Notes under the pieces: generated by a model
Seen by the model: only the letters and a program-made list of their open reading frames with translations
Database searches by the model: none
Told to the model about the DNA's origin: nothing
NCBI GenBank assembly: GCA_039804165.1
Contig: JBDRZZ010000023.1
Location: forward strand, 1 to 26,287
Origin: a candidate division WOR-3 bacterium
Lineage (GTDB): Bacteria; Hydrothermota; UBA3072
Direction: 5' to 3'
DNA length: 26,287 nucleotides
In this document: in pieces, positions 1-6,276 of the stretch
Layout: the number at the start of each line of letters is the position of its first letter
How positions within the stretch are numbered: position 1 is the first letter of the stretch
Position numbers and translations under genes: made by a program

Positions 1-1
1 T

Positions 2-346
2 AAGTTAGCTGGGAGGGTTGGTATTTCCACTTATGTAGAGGTTTTTGGCACATCCGTTATAGATGCAGAGATAGAGGGGATGGAGGTAAAGAGGGATGGG
101 GATGTTATTGTTCGGGTTAGGAACAAAGGGAACATTTGGGTGAGGCCTAAACTTAGTTATTGGGTTACAAGAGGTAAAGATAAGGTTTATGCAGATTCTT
201 TAGATGCTTCCTTAATTTTACCTTTTAGTTTAAGGGAATACAGGTTAAAATTTAAGGGTTTAAAGATAAGAAAAGGGGATGAGGTTATTGCAAGAATTGA
301 TTATGGAGGGGAGAAAATCTTAGAAGGGGTCAAAAAGATAGAATAA
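2..346 (+). CDS. PapD/FimC-like periplasmic chaperone, C-terminal part (cut by window edge)
   Basis: The frame is open from base 2, so this is the last 114 codons of a longer gene; the first ATG inside it (position 80) is probably internal. The visible part starts with a GRVGISTYVEVFGTS stretch and continues with alternating beta-strands, including VIVRVRNKGNIWVRPKLSY. This looks like the linker and second Ig-like domain of pilus-assembly chaperones and related FCB-group envelope proteins, where an N-x-GN-x-x-x-x-P motif is common. Such chaperones hold secreted subunits in the periplasm before handing them to an outer-membrane assembly protein. The barrel-like gene begins six bases after the stop and in the same frame, so the two are almost certainly co-transcribed. 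The N-terminal domain and its anchoring Arg/Lys cannot be checked. Another Ig-fold envelope protein remains possible. Confidence 0.5.
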   Translation, partial: KLAGRVGISTYVEVFGTSVIDAEIEGMEVKRDGDVIVRVRNKGNIWVRPKLSYWVTRGKDKVYADSLDASLILPFSLREYRLKFKGLKIRKGDEVIARIDYGGEKILEGVKKIE

Positions 347-352
347 ATTGAA

Positions 353-2197
353 ATGTTTTTATTTATCATATCCTTTCAATACTATACAGCTTTATATCAT
401 AATCTCTACGATTATGAAGAGAGTTCTTATGGAGTTACAAATTGGCTTGTGGATGTAAGAGAAAGCGATTGGAATTTAAATCTTCTATTTATGAAATACA
501 AAGAAGATTATGGAATAAAGAGTTTTTATTTTAAATATGATTCTATATCCATTGGGAAATATTATAGATATTATCATTTCATTGTTGGAGATATAGGATA
601 CTTGAGAGGTTTGGAGGTTGGGCACACACCTCCTTGTAAGAACTATGAACTTAATTTAAGAGCCGGGAAAATGAAAGATTTGACAGCCTGGACTTTTCCA
701 AGATTTGAAAGGAACAATTTCTTCGCCGAAGTAGAACTTTTTACCTCTGGGCATTTTCTAACTTTAAATACAAGGTGGGATAAAGATAGGACTTCAAGCA
801 TCCTAAGTGATGAGTTTGATATAAAGATTGGAGATTTTACACTCCTAAACGATATAAGAATAGCTTATAAAGAAGGGCTTAAATTCGCCTTTAATGAAGA
901 TATAATTTGGAGAAGAGAGCTTTTCTTTTTGCGTTCTTTTTTGCGATATTATAGTAAAGATTTTCTCACAAGAGAAGGGATTGAATATATGGGGGGGAGA
1001 TTGAACTGGGGGGTAAATCCATCTTACAATTTTCCTTTTGGATTAAATGTTTTTTCTGGATTTTATCAAACAGGAAGATTAGATAGCGAGTTGCAAAATC
1101 AAATTATGAGTGGATTTTCTTACCGTTTTCCAGTTAATCTCTCTATTAATTTTACAAACAATATAAATTGGGGCGGAGATAGAGAGAGTGGTTATAGAAA
1201 TTATCTTAATCTCTATTCTTTTTTTTACAATAAAATAAGAGTTAATTTTAGATATTATGGGAGTTATTATAATAGAAAAGAAAATAGATTTGATTTAGAA
1301 AGTATTATAAACCTCCCACATTCAAATATCTTAGAAGGAGGGATTTCTCATTCTAATGTATATGGCTGGGAATATTCCTTTGGAAGTCTTCTTAAAATGG
1401 GGTCTTCTCTTTCTTTAGATTTGAGATTAAGACATTTAATAGAAGAAGAAAGATTAAATTATAATTCTTTTTTCTCTTTTGGTAAAGAAGGTTCCTCATT
1501 AAGGGTAGGTCTTTCAGGGAATACAGAGACGAACTCAAAAGTCTATACGCTTGAATTTATTAAAAGAGGAAGTATTAAAGAAACAGGATTTGGGGGGATT
1601 TTTGGTATTGTTTGGCACGATAAAAATGGGGATGGAAAGAAACAAAAAGAAGAGCCTCCGCTTAAGGATGTGAAAATTGTTTTGGATGGTAAAAAATTTG
1701 GGGAGTTAAATAGAATGGGTGAATTTCGTTTTTTTCCTGTTTCTAAAGGGAAGCATACGGTTCAGCTTGATATAAAAGGGATTCCAGCTTTTTTAGGGAG
1801 AGATAGTTTAAAGAAAGAAATAGAGATTGGTTTTATAGATTTCAAAGTTGTGAATTTCCCAATTTATACTCTTTCTTCAATTAGTGGTGTGGTTTATTAT
1901 GATGAAAATCATAATGGAAAAAGAGATCCAGAGGAACAAGGGGTTCCAAATGTGAAAGTAAGTATTGTCAGAGAAGGTTATATAAGGAGCACCTACACAG
2001 ACTTTTTTGGAGAATACTCGATCCAAAATATTATGCCTGGAGATTATACGGTTCAGGCTTCTCGGTTTCCCCCAGGTTATGAATTGAGTCCAAAAGGTTT
2101 TGTTTTATATCTAAAGTTAATTGGTGGAGAAGATAAAAAGGATCTTAATTTTGGAATTGCAAGGCCGTTGAAACAAATTGAAAGAAAGGAATTTTAA
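353..2197 (+). CDS. Outer-membrane barrel-like protein with two C-terminal SdrD_B-like domains
   Basis: A 614-residue envelope protein with a very short hydrophobic N-terminus (MFLFIISFQYYTA) that could act as a minimal signal peptide. Residues about 20-410 are dense in aromatic and alternating polar/hydrophobic strands, such as RVNFRYYGSYYNRKENRFD and SLSLDLRLRHL, as in transmembrane beta-barrels. Two SdrD_B/Cna-B-like modules follow, near residues 415-500 and 508-590. Each opens with a calcium-binding-type loop (DKNGDGKKQKEEP and DENHNGKRDPEEQ), and the second ends with the typical FGEYSI...PGDYTV strands. The gene lies between a chaperone-like gene and a small secreted protein, which suggests a pore or assembly platform (usher-like) for that protein. 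No classical usher motif is visible, so the function is inferred from context. The start has no strong Shine-Dalgarno sequence and probably depends on coupling to the upstream stop. Confidence 0.6.
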   Translation: MFLFIISFQYYTALYHNLYDYEESSYGVTNWLVDVRESDWNLNLLFMKYKEDYGIKSFYFKYDSISIGKYYRYYHFIVGDIGYLRGLEVGHTPPCKNYELNLRAGKMKDLTAWTFPRFERNNFFAEVELFTSGHFLTLNTRWDKDRTSSILSDEFDIKIGDFTLLNDIRIAYKEGLKFAFNEDIIWRRELFFLRSFLRYYSKDFLTREGIEYMGGRLNWGVNPSYNFPFGLNVFSGFYQTGRLDSELQNQIMSGFSYRFPVNLSINFTNNINWGGDRESGYRNYLNLYSFFYNKIRVNFRYYGSYYNRKENRFDLESIINLPHSNILEGGISHSNVYGWEYSFGSLLKMGSSLSLDLRLRHLIEEERLNYNSFFSFGKEGSSLRVGLSGNTETNSKVYTLEFIKRGSIKETGFGGIFGIVWHDKNGDGKKQKEEPPLKDVKIVLDGKKFGELNRMGEFRFFPVSKGKHTVQLDIKGIPAFLGRDSLKKEIEIGFIDFKVVNFPIYTLSSISGVVYYDENHNGKRDPEEQGVPNVKVSIVREGYIRSTYTDFFGEYSIQNIMPGDYTVQASRFPPGYELSPKGFVLYLKLIGGEDKKDLNFGIARPLKQIERKEF

Positions 2198-2214
2198 AAT
2201 TAAGGAGGTCTAAA

Positions 2215-2772
2215 ATGAAAAGAAATCTTTTGTTTGTAATTCTAATTCCTCTTTTAGGATTTGGGATTTCTTCTACCGGTGTTGGAGTGGAAGAGACAAA
2301 AGTTCTTGTTCCTGTTCCAATGGGGATTATTGATTGGGTAGAGATATGGATTCAAAGAAATTCTATTACTTGGGATTTTAATAGAATTAATCGTAATTCA
2401 AACAATCCTCCTTTCCCACCTCCTTCTTTTCCTGCATATTATGAGCCAAGCCAACCTTTCCAACGACATTACCAAAGAATAAGGTATCGCGTTAGAGGGA
2501 TTGGTTGGCCAGCTGGGAATTGGCAGGTAACAATTGCTGGAAGTGGCGATCCTTCTCCTTCTTGCGGAATTTTGCTTTCTGATATAGAGTTTGGGGATGG
2601 AGACCTTGGAATATGGACGCCTCTTTCTACAACACCTCAGATTATTGCAAGTGGAAGTGGAGATGTAGGTTGGCAAGAGATCTATCAGGATTATAGAGTG
2701 AAACTTACTGGAGATGAGACGAGAACAGAGCTTTCAACAACCATAATAATTTATACAATCCAAGTTCTTTAA
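2215..2772 (+). CDS. Small secreted beta-rich protein, candidate surface subunit
   Basis: A 185-residue protein whose family I do not recognise. It begins with a good signal peptide (MKRNLLFVILIPLLGFG) and has no transmembrane segment afterwards. A proline-rich stretch near residues 63-78 (NNPPFPPPSFPAYYEP) follows, then a beta-rich region with many Gly, Ser and Thr. The protein ends in a long alternating strand, ELSTTIIIYTIQVL. A terminal amphipathic strand is typical of subunits assembled by donor-strand exchange, but also of many secreted beta-sandwiches. The ribosome site AAGGAGGT at 2202-2209, five bases before the ATG, is much stronger than those of the two genes upstream, as expected for the abundant structural product of the set. 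It lies 17 bases after the barrel gene. Exported substrate of the upstream pair is my preferred inference. Confidence 0.5.
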   Translation: MKRNLLFVILIPLLGFGISSTGVGVEETKVLVPVPMGIIDWVEIWIQRNSITWDFNRINRNSNNPPFPPPSFPAYYEPSQPFQRHYQRIRYRVRGIGWPAGNWQVTIAGSGDPSPSCGILLSDIEFGDGDLGIWTPLSTTPQIIASGSGDVGWQEIYQDYRVKLTGDETRTELSTTIIIYTIQVL

Positions 2773-2782
2773 ATTTAGCCTA

Positions 2783-2810
2783 TTGACATATTTATAAATT
2801 CATATAAAAT
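2783..2810 (+). promoter_or_regulatory. Sigma70-type promoter for the DUF1015 operon
   Basis: TTGACA at 2783-2788 and TAAAAT at 2805-2810, separated by 16 bases, about 25 bases before the TTG start of the next gene. It separates the envelope cluster from the following three-gene unit. Confidence 0.55.
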
Positions 2811-2826
2811 AGAAGGAATTTTTATG

Positions 2827-2839
2827 AGGAGGTTTTTTG
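2827..2839 (+). promoter_or_regulatory. Ribosome binding site that sets a TTG start
   Basis: AGGAGG at 2827-2832 is followed four bases later by TTG at 2837. A nearer ATG at 2824 is in another frame and soon stops, so the TTG with this site is the credible start of the DUF1015 gene. Confidence 0.6.
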
Positions 2840-4084
2840 GCTTTATTTAAGCCCTTTAAAGCTTTAAGACCAAAACCTGAATACGCAAAAAAAATTTCTT
2901 CTCCCCCTTATGATGTTCTTTCGCGAGAAGAAGCAAGGGAACTTGCAAAAGACAATCCAATTTCTTTTTTACACGTAATAAACACAGAAATTGACTTTCC
3001 TGATGAAGTTGATATTTATGATGAAAGGGTATATGAGAAGGCTAAAGAGAATCTTGAGTGGCTGATTAAAGAAGGTTATCTTATAGAGGAAGAAAGGAAT
3101 TGCTTTTATCTTTATGAGGAAGATGAAAATGGGCACAGTCAAACAGGGATTGTTGGTCTTGTTTCGGTTGACGAATATGATCAGGGAATTATTAGAACTC
3201 ATGAATCTACAAGAAGAATAAAAGTTGATGATAGGGCAAAACACATAAAAACTCTTGGGGCTCATACAGAACCAGTTTTCTTAACTTATTACGATACAGA
3301 AGAAACAGAAGAGATGTATGATATATTTAATGAAATAAAGTCAAAGATTCCTCTTTACAAATTTAAAACAGGAGAAGGTGTTTCTCATACGATTTGGAGA
3401 ATTGAAGAAAATTCTATAATAAATAAAATTCAAGAAATTTTAAGAAAGGTTCCCGCTCTTTATATTGCCGATGGTCACCATCGGAGTGAGTCGGCTTCAA
3501 TTGTTCGGAGAGAAAAAAGAGTAATGAATCCAAATCATACAGGAGAAGAGGAGTATAATTATTTTCTTGGGATAGTTTATCCCCATACAGAGTTAAGGAT
3601 ATTGGCTTATAACAGAGTTGTAAAAGACCTCAATTTTTTAACAAAAGAAGAGTTCTTCAATAAAATTAAAAAATCTTTTATTATAGAAAATGTTGAAGGA
3701 AGATATGAGCCAGATACTTATCACAATTTTGGGATGTATGTAGAAGGGAAATGGTATCATTTAAAAGCTAAGGAAGGGTCTTTCCTTTCTGATCATCCTT
3801 ATTATTCTCTTGATGTTTCTGTTCTTCAGGAGAATCTTCTTGCTCCTATTTTGGGGATAAAAAATCCAAAGGAAGATGAAAGGATTGATTTTGTGAGTGG
3901 AAAAAGGGGATTGAAAGAACTTGAGAAGTTGGTAGATTCAGGAAGGTTTAAAGTAGCTTTTTCTATGTATCCTACTCAAATAGAGCAACTTATGAGAATT
4001 TCTGATAATGGGGAAAAGATGCCTCCAAAATCTACTTGGTTTGAGCCAAAACCAAAATCTGGTTTGTTTGTTCATAGAATTTAA
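2837..4084 (+). CDS. DUF1015 family protein (ParB/SerK-like fold)
   Basis: A 415-residue protein, the usual length of DUF1015, starting ALFKPFKALRP, the conserved opening in which the chain begins with F-x-P-x-x-x-x-R/L-P. The hallmark motif ADGHHRSESA is present with D212-G-H-H-R216, and there is a second conserved stretch TEPVFLTYYD. The DGHHR loop resembles the phosphate-binding loop of the ParB/sulfiredoxin superfamily, which includes ADP- or ATP-dependent serine kinases. DUF1015 genes are often found near serine biosynthesis genes. A small-molecule kinase role is therefore possible but not shown here, since no ser genes are adjacent. The protein is cytosolic, with no signal or membrane segment. 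It is first in a unit with the glycoside-hydrolase-like and KsgA-like genes, nine bases before the next start. Confidence 0.85.
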   Translation: MALFKPFKALRPKPEYAKKISSPPYDVLSREEARELAKDNPISFLHVINTEIDFPDEVDIYDERVYEKAKENLEWLIKEGYLIEEERNCFYLYEEDENGHSQTGIVGLVSVDEYDQGIIRTHESTRRIKVDDRAKHIKTLGAHTEPVFLTYYDTEETEEMYDIFNEIKSKIPLYKFKTGEGVSHTIWRIEENSIINKIQEILRKVPALYIADGHHRSESASIVRREKRVMNPNHTGEEEYNYFLGIVYPHTELRILAYNRVVKDLNFLTKEEFFNKIKKSFIIENVEGRYEPDTYHNFGMYVEGKWYHLKAKEGSFLSDHPYYSLDVSVLQENLLAPILGIKNPKEDERIDFVSGKRGLKELEKLVDSGRFKVAFSMYPTQIEQLMRISDNGEKMPPKSTWFEPKPKSGLFVHRI

Positions 4085-4093
4085 ATATCTTGG

Positions 4094-5134
4094 ATGATTT
4101 TTCTTCTCTTTGCCTTAGATTCCTTAGTCACGGTAGTTAAAGAACCTCAACCCAACACAGTTAGAGGTGTTTATTTACCTCCAGGGATTTTTTATTTAAA
4201 AAAAGATTTGGGGGAATTCTTTCAAATGGTAGATTTAGGATTAATAAATACGGTTGTTCTTGATATAAAAAATGAAAAAGGGGTAACGTTTTTTAATTTT
4301 TATAAAGATTTCATAAAGAAGGCAAAAGAGAAGGGAATATACTTAATTGGAAGACAATGTGTATTTAAAGATGAAAAACTTGCTTTTGAGAATAGAGGGG
4401 AACTTGCTTTAAAAGACCTTTCTGGGAATATCTGGTTTCAAGAAAAAGACGGATATTGGGTGGATCCTTCCTTACCCCCAGTTTGGGAATATAATTTAGG
4501 AATCACAAAGAAGGCTTTTGAAGTAGGTTTTGATGAAGTTCAATTTGATTATATTCGTTATCCCTCAGGGGATAAACCTTATAAGAATTCTAAAAATAAA
4601 ATTGGTAACATTATAAAATTTCTTGAACTTGCGAAAGGAATAAAGCCAAAGGATAAAAGGCTCTCTCTCACTTTTTACGGATACACTGTATGGAATAAAT
4701 ATCTTGTTTATGAAGGGCAAAAATTTGAAGAAATGAGTGAGAAGGTTGATGCAATTTATCCGATGCTTTATCCCTCACATTTTCATGATTATTTTATGCC
4801 TGATTCTACAAAAGAGGCAAGAACATATTCTTTAATCTATAAATCTGTTAAAAATTCTCAAAAACGTTTACCAAAAGAAGGAATAGAGATAATTCCTTAT
4901 ATTCAAGCATTTTCTTGGAAACAATCAAAACTTGGGAAAGATTATGTGTTTAATCAGTTAAAAGCCTCTTACGAAGCTAATTCAAATGGATTTGTTTTAT
5001 GGAATCCAAGAGGGGATTATAAGAGAGGTTTTAAAGAACTTATTGACTTTGATATATATTTTTTTAAGAAAAGATTGCAATCCCGATTTATAGGAGATGA
5101 CAACCGAAGAGATAAAGAAAATTATTGGAAATAA
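4094..5134 (+). CDS. DUF4015-type putative glycoside hydrolase (TIM barrel), exported
   Basis: A 346-residue protein of the putative glycoside hydrolase family DUF4015 (COG1306). Diagnostic stretches are TVRGVYLPP (residues 22-30), VVLDIKNEKG (54-63), WVDPSLPPVWEY (122-133), FDEVQFDYIRYPSG (146-159) and later DAIYPMLYPSHF. The acidic residues D147, E148 and D152 sit on the strand where the family's catalytic acids are expected. The N-terminus MIFLLFALDSLV is a short uncharged hydrophobic segment, consistent with a minimal signal peptide or anchor. Its substrate is unknown; a surface or wall polysaccharide is the usual guess. It starts ten bases after the DUF1015 stop and its 3' end overlaps the KsgA-like gene by 38 bases, so the two are translationally linked. 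Confidence 0.75.
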   Translation: MIFLLFALDSLVTVVKEPQPNTVRGVYLPPGIFYLKKDLGEFFQMVDLGLINTVVLDIKNEKGVTFFNFYKDFIKKAKEKGIYLIGRQCVFKDEKLAFENRGELALKDLSGNIWFQEKDGYWVDPSLPPVWEYNLGITKKAFEVGFDEVQFDYIRYPSGDKPYKNSKNKIGNIIKFLELAKGIKPKDKRLSLTFYGYTVWNKYLVYEGQKFEEMSEKVDAIYPMLYPSHFHDYFMPDSTKEARTYSLIYKSVKNSQKRLPKEGIEIIPYIQAFSWKQSKLGKDYVFNQLKASYEANSNGFVLWNPRGDYKRGFKELIDFDIYFFKKRLQSRFIGDDNRRDKENYWK

Positions 5135-5876
5135 AAGATTAAGTAAAGCAAAAGGGCAAACTCTTCTTCTTGATGAAAATATAGCGAGAAAATTTGCAAG
5201 TCTAATTCCTTTTGAAAAAGGGAAGAAAATTCTTGAAATTGGTCCAGGGCTTGGAATTATAACGAAGTATTTGATTAATAGAGGCTTTGAGGTCCTTGGA
5301 GTAGAAATAGACAAAGATTTTTGTAAGTATCTTGCTTCTAAAGGAATAAATGTTATCTGTGGGGATTTTCTTAAATTAGAAATAGACCCTTCTTTTAAAA
5401 CAGTTGTAGGAGCTTTGCCTTTTTCTATTTCTATACCAATTTTAGAAAAAATTAAAAAAGAAAGACACAAAATAAAAGAATGGTTTTTTATTCTTCAAAA
5501 GGAAGTTGCAGAAAGGGTTATTTCTGAGCCTTGTAGTAGGTCCTATTCGTCTTTATCCATTTTATTTAATATCCTATATGATATTTCTTTAGAGTTTGAG
5601 ATAAATCCTCTCGCTTTCTTCCCTAAGCCAGATGTTTTTTCAACAGTTTTAAAAGGGGTTTTGAAGGAGAAACCTTTAATTGAAGTTAACGAAAATTTTG
5701 AGAAATTTTTAAGAACCATTTTTCGATATAGGAGGAAAACCTTAAGGAATAATCTTATTGATTATAATACAAATAGAGTTACAATTGACCTAAATAGGAG
5801 AGCAGAAACCTTAAAAATAGAAGAAGTTATTCAGCTTTACAAAGAGTGCAATTTTAATCAAGAGATAGGAGGATAA
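5097..5876 (+). CDS. rsmA: KsgA/RsmA-type 16S rRNA adenine dimethyltransferase with altered catalytic motif
   Basis: A 259-residue protein, the normal KsgA size. Members dimethylate two adjacent adenines in the 3' terminal hairpin of 16S rRNA, using SAM. The SAM site is clear: LEIGPGLG (residues 46-53), the acidic GVEID (E70) and CGDFL (D90). The N-terminal family signature KSLGQNFL reads KAKGQTLLLD. The catalytic motif IV, NLPY in KsgA and NLPF in mitochondrial TFB1M, reads ALPF at residues 106-109, so the Asn that contacts the target amino group is Ala. C-terminal PKPDVFSTVL and FRYRRKTLRNNL motifs are normal for RsmA. The start lies inside the previous gene, with AGGAG directly against the ATG and an in-frame stop at 5091. 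It may be a divergent but working RsmA, or a paralogue with reduced activity. Confidence 0.8.
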   Translation: MTTEEIKKIIGNKRLSKAKGQTLLLDENIARKFASLIPFEKGKKILEIGPGLGIITKYLINRGFEVLGVEIDKDFCKYLASKGINVICGDFLKLEIDPSFKTVVGALPFSISIPILEKIKKERHKIKEWFFILQKEVAERVISEPCSRSYSSLSILFNILYDISLEFEINPLAFFPKPDVFSTVLKGVLKEKPLIEVNENFEKFLRTIFRYRRKTLRNNLIDYNTNRVTIDLNRRAETLKIEEVIQLYKECNFNQEIGG

Positions 5877-5877
5877 G

Positions 5878-6030
5878 ATTATAGTAATCACCGCAATGCT
5901 TATGCTATTTTGCTTTTTATCTTATTCCTATTTTCAGATTTTATTGGCTCTTCTTTTAAATGTCTCTCTATTTTTAATCTATATTCTATTTCTTTTTCCA
6001 TTTCTACTTGGCACTCTCGTTACTATTTAA
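5878..6030 (+). CDS. Possible 50-residue hydrophobic peptide with ATT start
   Basis: An open frame starts with ATT at 5878, five bases after a strong AGGAGG (5867-5872) that overlaps the end of the KsgA-like gene, and runs to TAA at 6028. The predicted peptide is almost entirely hydrophobic (AMLMLFCFLSY, ALLLNVSLFLIYILFLFPFLL) and would form one or two membrane helices. The first ATG is at 5896. T-rich DNA produces such peptides by chance, so the main support is the position of the ribosome site. It could also be the decayed start of a larger membrane protein. Confidence 0.25.
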   Translation: MIVITAMLMLFCFLSYSYFQILLALLLNVSLFLIYILFLFPFLLGTLVTI

Positions 6031-6276
6031 GAGATAGTTATCAATAATCCGAATTTTCTTTCAGTACTGATTTGTTCTTTCCTTGACATTCTTCCCCCCT
6101 TCTGGGCTATAATTCTAACATTATAATATTCCCACTTAGCTAAGGTAAGATAACCAAATAAAAATAAACGGTCTATTTTAGGTAAAAATAGAAGATACCA
6201 AAAGATGTTTCCGGTTTCTAATTAAACCCCTTGACAAAAAATTTTTTTTTTATCTTTTATCAAGAAAGGAGGAAAA
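6031..6276 (+). promoter_or_regulatory. Non-coding leader with two promoters ahead of the protease gene
   Basis: No convincing gene is visible here. The upstream promoter has consensus boxes TTGACA (6083-6088) and TATAAT (6108-6113), but a long 19-base spacer. It would give a leader of about 155 bases that contains the 10-bp palindrome CTTAGCTAAG at 6135-6144. A second box TTGACA (6231-6236) with TTTTAT (6255-6260), 18 bases apart, would start transcription almost at the AAGGAGG ribosome site (6266-6272). A steady and a conditional promoter are possible. I see no riboswitch or terminator pattern in the leader. Confidence 0.5.

Noticed and set aside
2398-2676. Open frame on the - strand opposite the small secreted protein
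   Set aside because: It is an antisense shadow: no ribosome site, low-complexity translation, and the + strand gene has a signal peptide and a strong ribosome site.
6114-6230. Small RNA or riboswitch in the protease leader
   Set aside because: Only a 10-bp palindrome is visible. There is no terminator before the gene, and no conserved riboswitch pattern that I recognise.
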